Positions 48,879-58,357 of a stretch of 64,000 nt of DNA are shown in pieces (position 1 is the first letter of the stretch; every line of letters begins with the position of its first letter). The position numbers and the translations under genes were made by a program. Below the pieces are notes generated by a model. The model made no database searches. It saw only the letters and a program-made list of their open reading frames with translations, and was not told the origin of the DNA. Source of the DNA: Planctomycetota bacterium (GTDB lineage Bacteria > Planctomycetota > Planctomycetia > Planctomycetales > Planctomycetaceae); NCBI GenBank assembly GCA_022600195.1, contig JAHZKX010000016.1, positions 1-64,000 on the forward strand. The letters are read 5' to 3'.

Positions 48879-49970
48879 TTAAGCCGATTGCTGTTTCGAG
48901 AAAACGAGATAGCGACAGAGAATAAAATTGAAAACCATTCCCGTCAAAATACCGATGAACGCGGCAAGCAGAGTTCTTTGATTAAAGAAAACAAACGAAC
49001 GGCATAAAGTCTCTGTGCTCAGCCAATTGAAGAATGCACCAGTCAGGCAACTGCCACAGTAAGAGAGATACTGTTTGAGAATGGGTGCATGCCGTGCGTA
49101 CGAAAAGGTAATATTTCTATTGAGCAGGAAATTGGTACTCATGGAAATCCAGATTGCCACGGCGACGGCAATCGGTCGAATCAACCAGTTCATCAGGATG
49201 GATAGCATAGTCAGATTAACAAAAACACCCGAGAGTCCAATCACTGCAAACTGTGTGAAATAGGCATAGTTTCTGTACTGAAATTCAAAGAGTTGTTTCA
49301 GGTGTTTCAAGTAATGGAATTGTTCTTTGAAAGAGCGCTTGCTTGTTCCCTTTGTTCGGTCAGCAATGTTGATCGGAAGTTCAATCACATTGCGACAACG
49401 ACACTTCACTAACAGCTCCAGTCCAATATTATATCCCGCGGGGTGAAGTAATTCGCGTGCTTTCAGATAAGTCTGGTGATTGATTGCAAAGAAGCAGGAC
49501 AAAGGATCTTTTACTTTTGTAAAGGGGCGTGCGAGCCAGGTGGCAATTTTGGAATTGAGTTTTCTCAACCAGCCCCAGGAATGATCCGTCGATCCACCTC
49601 TGACATAACGACTGCCTGTGACAAAATCCGCCTGCTGGTTTTTCAAAGTAGAGTAAAGTTCCGGGATTATTTCGGGGGGGTGTGAAAGATCGGCGTTCAT
49701 CACAAGCAGAATCTCGGCTGTCGCAGCATTCAAACCTGTGAGGACGGCAGTTGAGTGTCCGCGTTCATTTTTGCGGGTGATCAGCCGAACGGGATAAGAT
49801 TCAGACAAAGTGTTACAGACTTCGATGGTCTCATTCGGACTGTCATCATCAACGATAATGATCTCTGCTGCGATGGCGGAATCCTTGAGGATCTGGTCAA
49901 TTCGTGGAATCAGGCAGGCTAAATTTTCGGCTTCACAATAAGTGGGGACGATAATCGATAATTGAAGCAA
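48879..49970 (-). CDS. GT2 glycosyltransferase fused to GtrA membrane domain
   Basis: 363 residues from a TTG start; a stop codon lies five codons upstream, so no longer start is possible. The N-terminal GT-A domain (1-about 230) is DPM1/GtrB-like: LSIIVPTYCEAENL, EIIIVDDDSPNET, LVMNADLSHPPE, DFVTGSRYVRGGS. The C-terminal part (about 235-363) has four membrane segments of the GtrA/DPMS type (FAVIGLSGVFVNLTML and others). It likely makes a polyprenyl-phosphate sugar and helps move it across the membrane for envelope or protein glycosylation. Confidence 0.9.
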   Translation of the reverse strand: MLQLSIIVPTYCEAENLACLIPRIDQILKDSAIAAEIIIVDDDSPNETIEVCNTLSESYPVRLITRKNERGHSTAVLTGLNAATAEILLVMNADLSHPPEIIPELYSTLKNQQADFVTGSRYVRGGSTDHSWGWLRKLNSKIATWLARPFTKVKDPLSCFFAINHQTYLKARELLHPAGYNIGLELLVKCRCRNVIELPINIADRTKGTSKRSFKEQFHYLKHLKQLFEFQYRNYAYFTQFAVIGLSGVFVNLTMLSILMNWLIRPIAVAVAIWISMSTNFLLNRNITFSYARHAPILKQYLSYCGSCLTGAFFNWLSTETLCRSFVFFNQRTLLAAFIGILTGMVFNFILCRYLVFSKQQSA

Positions 49971-50419
49971 TGTTCTAACTTTTCAGGATTATGACGGTAT
50001 TAAGATCTGATTTTACGCATGCAGATTTTCAGGTGGTTCATGCACTGAATTCGGCCCTGAAACAATTTTCCACTGGGGCTTATGTCAAAATCTACCTCGC
50101 TCTGTCCAAAAGCCGTTGATTTCATTGTTCTGCTCTTTGGTCAGGATTGTGACAGCTTCAATCATTTTTTTCTGCATATCGGGAGCAATCCTTATGATCT
50201 GTGCGATTGACGTGATGATTTTGCTTTTGCCGATTAATCAATGCTGTTTTTTTGCATCATTTTTACTCTTCGAACGACGTGAGGCAATTTTATGAACTAG
50301 ATTTGAATTGGAAAACCAGGTGATCGCAATCAAATTCAAAATAGAACGCCTGAGTAAGAGACAAAGCAGGCATGCCTGGTTTTCAATCAGAAAATACAAA
50401 TTGAAGGAGTGAAGTAACT
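49971..50419. other. Divergent intergenic region before cpaF
   Basis: About 450 bp between the GT2-GtrA gene and the Tad genes. It should contain promoters for both. No convincing promoter pair, hairpin or RNA gene was found; a GGAG site precedes cpaF. Confidence 0.3.
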
Positions 50420-51727
50420 ATGTCTGGTACTGGCATTTCCCCAGTTGATCAAAATATGGCATTTGATGACCTGAAGCGACTCATTCACGGCAAGCTGGTC
50501 GAAAAACTTGATTTGACTCGCGTTGGTGATCTGGAAGGTGATTCGCTGAGACGCGAAATTCGTCTAGTGATTGAGCACTTATGCGATACCGAAAATCCAT
50601 TGCTCAACCGCTCGGAACGTGAGCGTTTGATCGAAGAAATTCTGGATGAAACGTTTGGCTTTGGCCCCTTGGAACTGCTGCTGAAAGATCAGTCTATTGC
50701 CGATATCATGATCAACGGTCCCAAGCATGTCTTTGTCGAAAAAGACGGACGTATTGAACGGTCGAATGTTGTGTTTCGCGACAATCAGCATTTGCTGCAG
50801 ATTCTTGACAGGATTGTTTCCAAAGTCGGTCGACGCGTCGATGAAACCTCTCCGCTGGTAGACGCACGTTTGCCCGATGGGTCACGTTTAAATGCCGTCA
50901 TTCCGCCACTGGCGCTGGATGGTCCTTCACTGACCATTCGTAAATTTGGTTCCAATCCGCTGGGCCTGGAAGATTTACTGCGATTTGGTGCCTTTACTCC
51001 TGAAATTGCAATGCTGCTGGAAGGTGCCATCAAGGCACGCGTTAATACCATTATCAGTGGTGGTACCGGTTCTGGTAAGACCACCCTTTTAAATACACTA
51101 TCCAGTTTCATTCAAACTGACCACCGTGTGATCACAATCGAAGATGCAGCGGAACTCCAGTTGCAGCAGGAGCATATCCTGCGGTTAGAAACGCGTCCAC
51201 CCAACATCGAAGGGCGTGGGCAGGTTACAGCAACCGACCTCGTGAAAAATGCATTACGTATGCGACCTGACCGAATCATTATCGGGGAATGTCGTGGTGC
51301 CGAATCTCTGGACATGCTTCAGGCTATGAATACAGGGCATGAAGGTTCTTTAACCACCATTCACGCCAACTCTCCTCGTGATGCTGTTTCTCGTTTAGAG
51401 ACCATGATCACGATGGGGGGAGTTGAACTGCCTCTTAAAGCGCTGCGACAGCAATTTGCATCAGCCGTCGATCTGATCATTCAGGTCAACCGATTGCAAG
51501 GGGGACCTCGCAAAGTGACTCACATCACAGAGGTTTTGAATATGGAACAAGACACAGTCATTATGCAGGATATTTTCCTGTTTATTCAGGATGGAATTGA
51601 TGCAGATGGTAGAGCCTTCGGTCACTTTGAAGCGACCGGTGTTCGCCCTGCCTTCATGGATCGACTTGAAGCTGCAGGCGTTCGTCTGCCATCGAACCTG
51701 TTTGCCAATCGTGTTTTACAGGGATAA
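50420..51727 (+). CDS. cpaF: Tad/type II secretion ATPase CpaF/TadA
   Basis: 435 residues. Motifs include FGFGPLELLLKDQSIADIMINGP at the N-domain, Walker A GGTGSGKTT near residues 213-222, the Asp box ITIEDAAELQLQ, Walker B with RMRPDRIIIGECRGAE, and the His box GSLTTIHANS. This is the secretion ATPase that powers assembly and retraction of Tad (Flp) pili. It is followed by tadB and tadC type platform genes at 72-89 bp distances. No pilin, CpaB, CpaC or CpaE gene is seen nearby. Confidence 0.95.
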   Translation: MSGTGISPVDQNMAFDDLKRLIHGKLVEKLDLTRVGDLEGDSLRREIRLVIEHLCDTENPLLNRSERERLIEEILDETFGFGPLELLLKDQSIADIMINGPKHVFVEKDGRIERSNVVFRDNQHLLQILDRIVSKVGRRVDETSPLVDARLPDGSRLNAVIPPLALDGPSLTIRKFGSNPLGLEDLLRFGAFTPEIAMLLEGAIKARVNTIISGGTGSGKTTLLNTLSSFIQTDHRVITIEDAAELQLQQEHILRLETRPPNIEGRGQVTATDLVKNALRMRPDRIIIGECRGAESLDMLQAMNTGHEGSLTTIHANSPRDAVSRLETMITMGGVELPLKALRQQFASAVDLIIQVNRLQGGPRKVTHITEVLNMEQDTVIMQDIFLFIQDGIDADGRAFGHFEATGVRPAFMDRLEAAGVRLPSNLFANRVLQG

Positions 51728-51799
51728 TACTTTTCAGTTGATCAATCAGAATTGAATCAAAGCAGAAACAGATCATTTAGAGCAAAAAGGTAATCAGAG

Positions 51800-52771
51800 A
51801 TGGATCAAACACTAATCATCTCAATCGCTGCATTTTTTGGCATGATGGCTTTAGTGGGGGCTGCCATGTTTGTGTTCAAGGATTTTTCTTCCAGCAAGGC
51901 TGAAGATCGTCTGGCGGTGATCACGGGTAATAAAAAGGTAGACGATGAATCCGCTTCGTTACTGAAAGAGGAATTTGTCAAAGGTGGGTTGAACAGTCTT
52001 TCAGATCGAGTTGCTCACTTCTTCGAGAAGCTTGGAAACCTCAAGCTGTTACTTGAACAGGCAGAAGCACCATTTAAGGCAGATACATTTTTATTAATGA
52101 CAGGTGTATCTGCATCAGTGGGATTTGCGTTAGCCTGGTTTACTGATGCTCCCGGGCCATTTTGTCCTGTTGCAGCCTTGGGAACAGGGGCATGTCCGTT
52201 TATGTGGTTGCTGTTCTGCAGGAACCGACGATTCAAAAAATTTGCACATCAACTACCGGATGCCCTGGAACTGGTGGGGCGTGCCTTACGTTCCGGCCAT
52301 AGTTTGTCATCAGGGTTGAGCGTGGTCGTACAGGAAATGCCTGCACCGATTTCAACGGAATTCGCCTTGGCGTATGAAGAACAAAATTTGGGTGTTCCCA
52401 TCGATGAAGCATTGAAAAGTATGCTGAAACGGATGCCTAACCTGGATTTGAAATTTTTTGTGACTGCTGTTGTGATTCAAAGACAGGCAGGAGGCGACCT
52501 GGCTGAGATTTTGGACAAAATTGGTCACATCATTCGGCAGCGTTTCAAGATTATGGGGCAGGTTCAGGCTTTGACCGGAGAAGGTCGAATCAGTGGAGTA
52601 GTTTTGATGGCTTTACCGATTGCCCTGTTTTTTGCCGTGTATTATCTGAATCCCGATTACGTGATGCTGTTATTTACAGATGAACTGGGACGGAAGATGA
52701 TTGCCGGTGGAATTGTTCTGCAGGTCCTGGGTGCCTTGTGGATTAAGAAAATTATTAATATCAAGATTTGA
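51800..52771 (+). CDS. tadB: Tad inner-membrane platform protein TadB
   Basis: 323 residues with membrane segments at about 5-27, 95-145 and 275-320 and the T2SS-F cytoplasmic domain between: ALELVGRALRSGHSLSSGLSVVVQEMPAPISTEF, LKRMPNLDLKFFVTAVVIQRQAGGDLAEIL. It anchors the CpaF ATPase at the inner membrane. It follows cpaF by 72 bp and precedes tadC. Confidence 0.9.
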   Translation: MDQTLIISIAAFFGMMALVGAAMFVFKDFSSSKAEDRLAVITGNKKVDDESASLLKEEFVKGGLNSLSDRVAHFFEKLGNLKLLLEQAEAPFKADTFLLMTGVSASVGFALAWFTDAPGPFCPVAALGTGACPFMWLLFCRNRRFKKFAHQLPDALELVGRALRSGHSLSSGLSVVVQEMPAPISTEFALAYEEQNLGVPIDEALKSMLKRMPNLDLKFFVTAVVIQRQAGGDLAEILDKIGHIIRQRFKIMGQVQALTGEGRISGVVLMALPIALFFAVYYLNPDYVMLLFTDELGRKMIAGGIVLQVLGALWIKKIINIKI

Positions 52772-52860
52772 TTTACAGAACTTTTCAAACATTGAATTGC
52801 TTATTTCTGTTAGAGAAAAATTGTAGCCAGCTTTTGCAGCTGTGCGTGGGAGAGTGAATC

Positions 52861-53787
52861 ATGGACTTTGTTCAACTATTACCGTGGGCGATTTTTGGAA
52901 TGGTGATTATTGGTGTTTTTGCATTAGTCAATAAACTCAATTCTGATAAATCACGTACTACCGAGCGGCTGGATGAGTTGCGCAATCCGCATTTGCGAAA
53001 TGCTCCGGACCAGGCTCAGACCGGTGGCAGTCTCTTGGAGAAGGCTGCACCCACGCTTTCTAAAGCATTGACGCCCAAGTCAGAACTGGAAGAAAGCCAG
53101 TTAAAAGTGCGTCTGGCCAATGCCGGGTATAATTCTGAGAATGCACCGTCAATCTATCTTTCGTTGAAAGTGGCATTGGGTCTGTTGGGCTTAGTACTAG
53201 GATCAAGTTATGGTTTTTACAAATTTGGAATGGCCCAAAATGGTTGGACTTCTCTCGTGATTGGCGGGGGTATTGGATTTTATCTTCCTTCAATCGTTTT
53301 GGCGATCCTGCGAAAAGGACGTATCGAACGAATTTTCCTGTCTTTACCAGATGCCTTAGACCTGTTGGTTGTTTGTGTTGAAGCAGGGCTGGGACTCGAT
53401 GCTGCGATGAGAAGGGTGTCTGAAGAGTTGGAAGACACTGCCCCCGATGCGTGTAGCGAATTTGCTCTTTGTAATCTGCAATTGCAGATGGGACGACAGA
53501 GGCGGGAAGTATTACATGATTTGGGAATTCGGAGCGGTGTTGACGATATGCGCGCCTTGTCGGCGATTCTGATTCAGGCGGATAAGTTTGGTTCTTCGAT
53601 TGCCCAGGCATTGAGAGTGCAGTCAGACAGTATGCGAGTGAAACGGAGTCAGTTGGCAGAAGAACAGGCCGCGATGACTGCTGTGAAAATGATTTTTCCT
53701 CTGGTGCTGTTTATTTTTCCCGGAATTTTCGTCGTACTGGTCGGCCCTGCTGCCATCATGATGATCAACGGTCTCTTGTCCAGTTAG
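52861..53787 (+). CDS. tadC: Tad inner-membrane platform protein TadC
   Basis: 308 residues; GGAGAG before the ATG. It has N-terminal, central and C-terminal membrane segments and the T2SS-F domain LPDALDLLVVCVEAGLGLDAAMRRVSEEL with SAILIQADKFGSSIAQALRVQSDSMR. It pairs with TadB in the pilus platform. It is the last gene of the unit, followed by a strong UUCG-loop terminator. Confidence 0.9.
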   Translation: MDFVQLLPWAIFGMVIIGVFALVNKLNSDKSRTTERLDELRNPHLRNAPDQAQTGGSLLEKAAPTLSKALTPKSELEESQLKVRLANAGYNSENAPSIYLSLKVALGLLGLVLGSSYGFYKFGMAQNGWTSLVIGGGIGFYLPSIVLAILRKGRIERIFLSLPDALDLLVVCVEAGLGLDAAMRRVSEELEDTAPDACSEFALCNLQLQMGRQRREVLHDLGIRSGVDDMRALSAILIQADKFGSSIAQALRVQSDSMRVKRSQLAEEQAAMTAVKMIFPLVLFIFPGIFVVLVGPAAIMMINGLLSS

Positions 53788-54331
53788 GAGAGAACCGGTT
53801 TCTGGTATCAAATTCCTAATACAGTTATGTAAACACCTTTGATCATTTCGATGATCAAAGGTGTTTCATTTTCTTTACAGGCTCAAGTCTCTTAAGCCAG
53901 ATTTCTTATCAATCTAAAGAAACTCCTGATCAAAATTCTAAAATAATGGTCTGGCATATCTGAATAGGCCTCTTTTTTCGAATTTTTTATGGTGTCTTTC
54001 GTTAATCCTGACTGGCAAATGATTTTGGCATTTCTTTTGCGTTAAACGTTACATAATGAGATGATCAACTGGGTCAAAGTACACCCAGTGAACGAGGGAT
54101 GTGCTCGAGTCATTCTGGATGCTGATAACTCTTTGCATCAAGATGATACAAGCTTTGAATGATATCGTTAGAGACGAGGTCCTGCAATTTTTTGAGTCAA
54201 TGAAATACTATCGGGTATACATTCTGGGCCTGGTATCAATTCTGGACACGAATCGAATTGTTTCTCGGATTTCTGTTTTGGCAGGCTATTATTTTCGATG
54301 ACCATTAAAAATATCAGATAGAAGATTACCG
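53788..54331. other. Intergenic region after the Tad genes
   Basis: 544 bp. It starts with the terminator at 53831. A 66-codon frame at 54101-54301 has no ribosome site and a composition unlike its neighbours, so I do not call it. The rest holds nothing recognisable. Confidence 0.3.
53831..53876 (+). terminator. Terminator with UUCG tetraloop after tadC
   Basis: A perfect 16-bp stem (53831-53846 with 53851-53866) is capped by TTCG and followed by a T-rich stretch. It lies 43 bp after the tadC stop codon. The UUCG loop is extra stable in RNA. Confidence 0.88.
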
Positions 54332-54754
54332 ATGCCTGCTCCTCCCTCCTGGCTTAAGACGATGGCAAACCACGTGGCATCGTTAATGTCTGATGTCGAT
54401 GTTCTGTCTCCCATCGGTTGTCATTTCTTTCACAACAAAAATCGGGACGAGTGGGAAGTCAGTCTTTTTGCTTCCAATACCGAGATTGTCGGCGGCGAAT
54501 GGGATGGGGTTATGGCTCCCTCCAAGTTCTGCTTTGATATTCTCAAACTCGGCACAATCTTCGAGGAAGTACATGCTTTATATTGGCAGGCCTTACCCGT
54601 CGATTATGATGATCAATTAGGGTCTCATATTTCCATTGAAGCCACCTATGAAGGCCATCAGGTTTGGGTGCGTGTTTTGGCGGAATCTCCCGAAGAATTT
54701 GAGCCAGGCCGCCGCATTCAGACCTATGAATTCGATTTGAAAGAGATCTGGTAG
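54332..54754 (+). CDS. Hypothetical cytosolic protein
   Basis: 140 residues, no signal or membrane segment. Trp, Glu and aromatic residues are frequent (WEVSLFASNTEIVGGEWDG, VHALYWQALPVDYDDQLGSHISIEATYEGHQVWVRVL), giving an alpha/beta look with a C-terminal YEFDLKEIW. Codon use and length suggest a real gene. The family is not recognised. Confidence 0.65.
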   Translation: MPAPPSWLKTMANHVASLMSDVDVLSPIGCHFFHNKNRDEWEVSLFASNTEIVGGEWDGVMAPSKFCFDILKLGTIFEEVHALYWQALPVDYDDQLGSHISIEATYEGHQVWVRVLAESPEEFEPGRRIQTYEFDLKEIW

Positions 54755-54968
54755 TCTCCCTTTTCATTTTCGTCAGTCTTTCATTTCTTCTCGATGATCA
54801 AGTGCCGGCATTCTTTGCCCTGGATATTTTGAACATTAATCTCGCTGTTTGCGATTGATTCAATCTGCAGTTGTAGATCTATTCTGCTTACTCGATTATC
54901 ATAATATCTTCAGAGAGATGTTATTCAACGGTCTCATTTTAATTCATTCTGTTGTGGAGAGCGAAGCG

Positions 54969-55907
54969 ATGCAACTGGGGTTTGTGACTGCGATCCTGCC
55001 TGATTACGATTTGCGTCAGGTATTTCAGACGGCTTCGGAAATTGGTTATGACTGTGTGGAAGTCATGTGTTGGCCAGAGTGGAAGGATGCCCGACGCTAT
55101 GCCGGTGTGACGCATATTTCTGCAGAAGAATTTACCGAATCAGAGGCGACGACCGTTCGGCAGATGGCAGAGGAATTTGGCATTTCCATCAGTGCTTTGG
55201 GTTATTACCCCAACCCGTTAACACCCGATCTGGAAGAAGCACAGAAATATGTTGAGCACATTCAGAAGGTCATTGTGGCTGCCCGGATGCTGGGTGTGAA
55301 TCGGATGAATACCTTTATTGGGCGTGACTGGAAAAAATCGGTCGATGAGAATTGGCCGCGTTTTCTTGAAACCTGGCCTGATATTATCAAATTTGCAGAA
55401 CAGCAGCAGGTGCAGATCGGTATCGAGAATTGTCCGATGTCATTCACTCAGGATGAATGGCCGGGCGGTAAGAATCTGGCCTGTAGTCCTGCGATCTGGA
55501 AACGTATGTACGAAGCGATTCCCAGTCCCTGGTTTGGCTTGAATTATGATCCTTCACATCTGGTGTGGATGCACATGGATTATCTGGCCCCCATACGTGA
55601 TTTTGCCGATCGCCTATTTCATGTACATGCTAAAGATGTCCGCATCGATCAGCATAAGCTGGATGAAGTCGGGATATTAGCTTATCCGCTCGACTATCAT
55701 AGCCCCAAGTTGCCCGGTCTGGGGCAGGTCGATTGGGGCCATTTTTTCTCGCAACTGAATGATATTGGATATCAAGGGCCGGTCTGCGTTGAAGTAGAAG
55801 ACCGCGCTTACGAAGACTCAACCGAATCCTGTCTGGCTGCCTTGCAACAGTGTCACACCTATCTGCGGAATTTTATTCCTGAAGAACAAACGCCGCTAAG
55901 TAATTAG
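54969..55907 (+). CDS. Sugar phosphate isomerase/epimerase (TIM barrel)
   Basis: 312 residues from the ATG at 54969 with GGAGAG upstream; a longer frame starting 120 bp earlier adds an unrelated tail. The barrel starts [38 protein letters not shown], and metal-site motifs are [34 protein letters not shown] and [14 protein letters not shown]. It belongs to the AP-endonuclease-2 type family, near IolE/hydroxypyruvate-isomerase-like proteins. It is cytosolic and single; the substrate is unknown. Confidence 0.88.
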   Translation: MQLGFVTAILPDYDLRQVFQTASEIGYDCVEVMCWPEWKDARRYAGVTHISAEEFTESEATTVRQMAEEFGISISALGYYPNPLTPDLEEAQKYVEHIQKVIVAARMLGVNRMNTFIGRDWKKSVDENWPRFLETWPDIIKFAEQQQVQIGIENCPMSFTQDEWPGGKNLACSPAIWKRMYEAIPSPWFGLNYDPSHLVWMHMDYLAPIRDFADRLFHVHAKDVRIDQHKLDEVGILAYPLDYHSPKLPGLGQVDWGHFFSQLNDIGYQGPVCVEVEDRAYEDSTESCLAALQQCHTYLRNFIPEEQTPLSN

Positions 55908-56069
55908 CCAGCTTTGTCGAAATAAAAGACGCGCGGTTCACTTTCGTCAAAGACTGGCTGTGCGTACGACCAAGTACCGCTAGAAAAAGAGTGAGCCCTG
56001 TTATTAGTAGAGAGTTCTTTCTCACCGTTGCTGTTCTACTGAAAAGAAATGTCCGTTACAGTTGAAGCT

Positions 56070-56246
56070 TTACTGAGATTTTTGTGCTTCTTTTACTGCA
56101 GCTGCCTCTGTTGCAGGATCAAGCTCTTCCACTGGATCTACTGTTTCTTCTTCAGTAACGATGGGAACATCATCTCCCCCACCACAACCGAGATGAAAGG
56201 GAGTCATAAAGGTAACAAGCAGAATGGAAAGTAAAAATCTGTGCAT
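56070..56246 (-). CDS. Small lipoprotein
   Basis: 58 residues from the ATG at 56246. A lipoprotein signal (MHRFLLSILLVTFMTPFHLGC) gives a lipid-anchored mature peptide of about 38 residues, GGGDDVPIVTEEETVDPVEELDP, very acidic. It follows the DUF1559 gene on the same strand with about 110 bp between, an arrangement often seen in planctomycetes, where a small lipoprotein lies beside DUF1559 genes (general knowledge). The function is unknown. Confidence 0.7.
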   Translation of the reverse strand: MHRFLLSILLVTFMTPFHLGCGGGDDVPIVTEEETVDPVEELDPATEAAAVKEAQKSQ

Positions 56247-56355
56247 AGTGTGTTGTTCCAATTTGATTTATGAGTTGAATCAGGATGAATTAAGAATCCT
56301 CGTCACTTGAATCAAGGATCAAGTGACGAGGAGATTAAAGAGTGGCGAACGAATC

Positions 56356-57294
56356 TTACCATTCACCCAAGACATTTCCGTCTTCTTGATTACCTAAATT
56401 ACGCCAGAGTGTGAGATCGATATTATCCGAAGCGAAGCGGACACTACCATCACCAAGTAGAACATGTACTCCACCAGTATGCTTGCTGCGGGCTGCCAAG
56501 AGAGCTGAAGTGGAACTGGAACCAGCACCACAGTCCGGCATATCTTTATTATTAGGAGTATAAACCGTACCATAGTAGTGTGATTCGTACAAAGAAGCCC
56601 ACATCCAGGAATAGCCCTGTTGAGCCGATCCCGTATAAGGTGCCTTGGTGATACAGCTGGCTGGACATACCCCTCCAGTTGGCTGATCGTCACAGAATGG
56701 GGCACTTGCAAACGTTTCTGAGACCATCATGGTATTAGTTAAACCATCTTCCACATCACGAATTCTGACTATGCTATTCATGCTAAACATAGAGTTAGTG
56801 CTATTGTTACCAGAGTTAGTCGAAGTACCTCTGCAGGCCATGTAATTTGTAGGACCATAGGTTGAAGAGGGTTGACGTGATGAATCGCTGGGACAACGCA
56901 CTGAAGGGAGTTTTATACTGCGAGTGGCATTGTTAGGGGCGGCACTGACGCCGTGCTCCATTTCCCAGTTGATTTGATTGTAAACCGTTGCCTGATCCAG
57001 GAAGGGTAGAATCCGGGGAATCCAGCCGAGTTGGCTGGTAGTCCAGGATGTGACTCCCGTACCATAGGTTCTCCTGACGTCTCCCGGTGGAAACGCTCTG
57101 AAGTTATCGTGGTAGTTATGCAAAGCCAATCCAATCTGCTTAAGATTGTTTTTGCAGGTTGAGCGGCGGGCTGCTTCACGGGCTTGTTGAACGGCTGGCA
57201 ACAGTAAGGCAATTAAGATAGCGATGATAGCAATCACTACCAGCAGTTCGATCAGCGTGAAGCCGCGCTTCGTTTTGAGCAACAATTTTTCCAT
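56356..57294 (-). CDS. DUF1559 pseudopilin-like protein
   Basis: 312 residues from the ATG at 57294, chosen for its AGGAG site and because it starts a type IV prepilin signal: KRGFTLIELLVVIAIIAIL, with Gly-Phe cleavage site and Glu at position 5. The family signature LLPAVQQAREAARRSTCKNNLKQIGLALHNYHD follows, and the C-terminal DGSVRFASDNIDLTLWRNLGNQEDG is the H-X9-DG domain. DUF1559 proteins are greatly expanded in planctomycetes and are thought to be envelope or pilus-like components; the role is unproven. Confidence 0.93.
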   Translation of the reverse strand: MEKLLLKTKRGFTLIELLVVIAIIAILIALLLPAVQQAREAARRSTCKNNLKQIGLALHNYHDNFRAFPPGDVRRTYGTGVTSWTTSQLGWIPRILPFLDQATVYNQINWEMEHGVSAAPNNATRSIKLPSVRCPSDSSRQPSSTYGPTNYMACRGTSTNSGNNSTNSMFSMNSIVRIRDVEDGLTNTMMVSETFASAPFCDDQPTGGVCPASCITKAPYTGSAQQGYSWMWASLYESHYYGTVYTPNNKDMPDCGAGSSSTSALLAARSKHTGGVHVLLGDGSVRFASDNIDLTLWRNLGNQEDGNVLGEW

Positions 57295-57946
57295 TACATG
57301 AACTCCTGAAAAAAAAAATAAGACCAACAAAATAAAAGATAAAAGATAAAATCAACGAAAGAAAAGTTGATTAAAGATCATGCAATAACATGCACGGAAT
57401 GTAGGTCATAACAAATGTGATAGTCTTCAGTAACCAGAATTGAATAATTGTTATTAATCACTAATGAATAACAACAAATTATTTACTGAATTGATAAACA
57501 AAAAAATGATGCGAAATCGTAGATTAAGAATTTCTGAGAAACAAGAAAACAAGCCAAACTTATTATAGAATTAATGGAAGTGAAAATCAACAATTTAACT
57601 TGTATTAAATACCTGCAAAAGTAAGTTTAATGTTCTTTACTAACTGTAGTTTTATTAATTCAATTTGACAGTATACGTGTGAGTTTTATTTGAAGTTAAT
57701 CCTCGTGTAATTACTGATTATGTAAGTAATGAAAACTAAATAATTACAAGCACAGTCTTAGAAAGAGAGAACTCGTCAGGATTTATTTACTATTTGCAGG
57801 TTTTCAAATTGGTTTCGTTCCGTTTTATAGAGCTGAACTGATTCTCTTAATTTTCAGTCAGGAGTAGATCAGAGATTTAGCTTTGATTCTTACAATGTAA
57901 CGAGTTACAGCAAATTTGAGTGTATCGAAGTCAATTACGAATAGAG

Positions 57947-57975
57947 TTGAAACTGAGTCTCAATTTCCTTATATT
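57947..57975 (+). promoter_or_regulatory. Promoter of the feo operon
   Basis: TTGAAA (57947-57952), a 17-bp spacer and TATATT (57970-57975) give a near-ideal sigma-70 promoter about 75-80 bp before feoA. The spacer contains the inverted repeat listed separately. Confidence 0.65.
57949..57967. promoter_or_regulatory. Candidate iron-regulator operator
   Basis: GAAACTGAG-T-CTCAATTTC is a 9-1-9 inverted repeat with a single mismatch, lying between the -35 and -10 of the feo promoter. The 19-bp 9-1-9 layout is that of Fur and DtxR/IdeR sites, and a bound repressor would block RNA polymerase. The bases do not match the E. coli Fur consensus closely, so the regulator is open. Confidence 0.5.
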
Positions 57976-58054
57976 GTATTGGCTTCGCTTAATTATAAAG
58001 CGGAACAGCGAACATAGATGTTACTAGACTATTTTGGTGCCGAGATTTCGAGTG

Positions 58055-58279
58055 ATGACATTAAATCAGATAACCAAAGGGCAGACCGTCCGAATCACTC
58101 AAATTAATGGTGAAGATGCGATTTCCATTCGTTTAATGGAAATGGGCCTGATAGATGGCGAACAGATCCAACTTTTGGGAAAAGCACCTTTAGGTGACCC
58201 GCTGGAATTTGCAGTACGAGGTTATCGACTCTCTCTCCGTTTGAATGAGGCAAAGTGCGTTGAAGTCGAAATTGTCTAA
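58055..58279 (+). CDS. feoA: Ferrous iron transport protein FeoA
   Basis: 74 residues from the ATG at 58055; in-frame TTG/GTG codons upstream are possible starts but the product then begins poorly. The SH3-like FeoA fold is recognised from MTLNQITKGQTVRITQINGED, SIRLMEMGLIDGEQIQLLGKAPLGDPLEFAVRGYRLSLRL. It is thought to assist FeoB at the membrane. It is the first gene of feoA-feoB, 78 bp before feoB. Confidence 0.92.
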   Translation: MTLNQITKGQTVRITQINGEDAISIRLMEMGLIDGEQIQLLGKAPLGDPLEFAVRGYRLSLRLNEAKCVEVEIV

Positions 58280-58357
58280 CGAGAGTGCCTTCCAGAAATA
58301 GCAGGTTGTCAATATTTCCTACCGAATGAGAGCCACGCTTTCAGATCTTCAAGTTCC

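Larger units (their letters stand above)
57295..58054. other. AT-rich region upstream of the feo operon
   Basis: About 760 bp of very AT-rich DNA between the divergent DUF1559 and feoA genes. It contains the feo promoter and operator at 57947-57975. No reading frame or RNA gene is seen elsewhere; the strong A/T bias differs from the flanking coding DNA. Confidence 0.4.

Noticed and set aside
53060-53611. 183-codon frame opposite tadC
   Set aside because: Shadow of tadC; composition is not protein-like.
54101-54301. 66-codon frame in the region after the Tad genes
   Set aside because: No ribosome site; hydrophobic composition looks accidental in AT-rich DNA.
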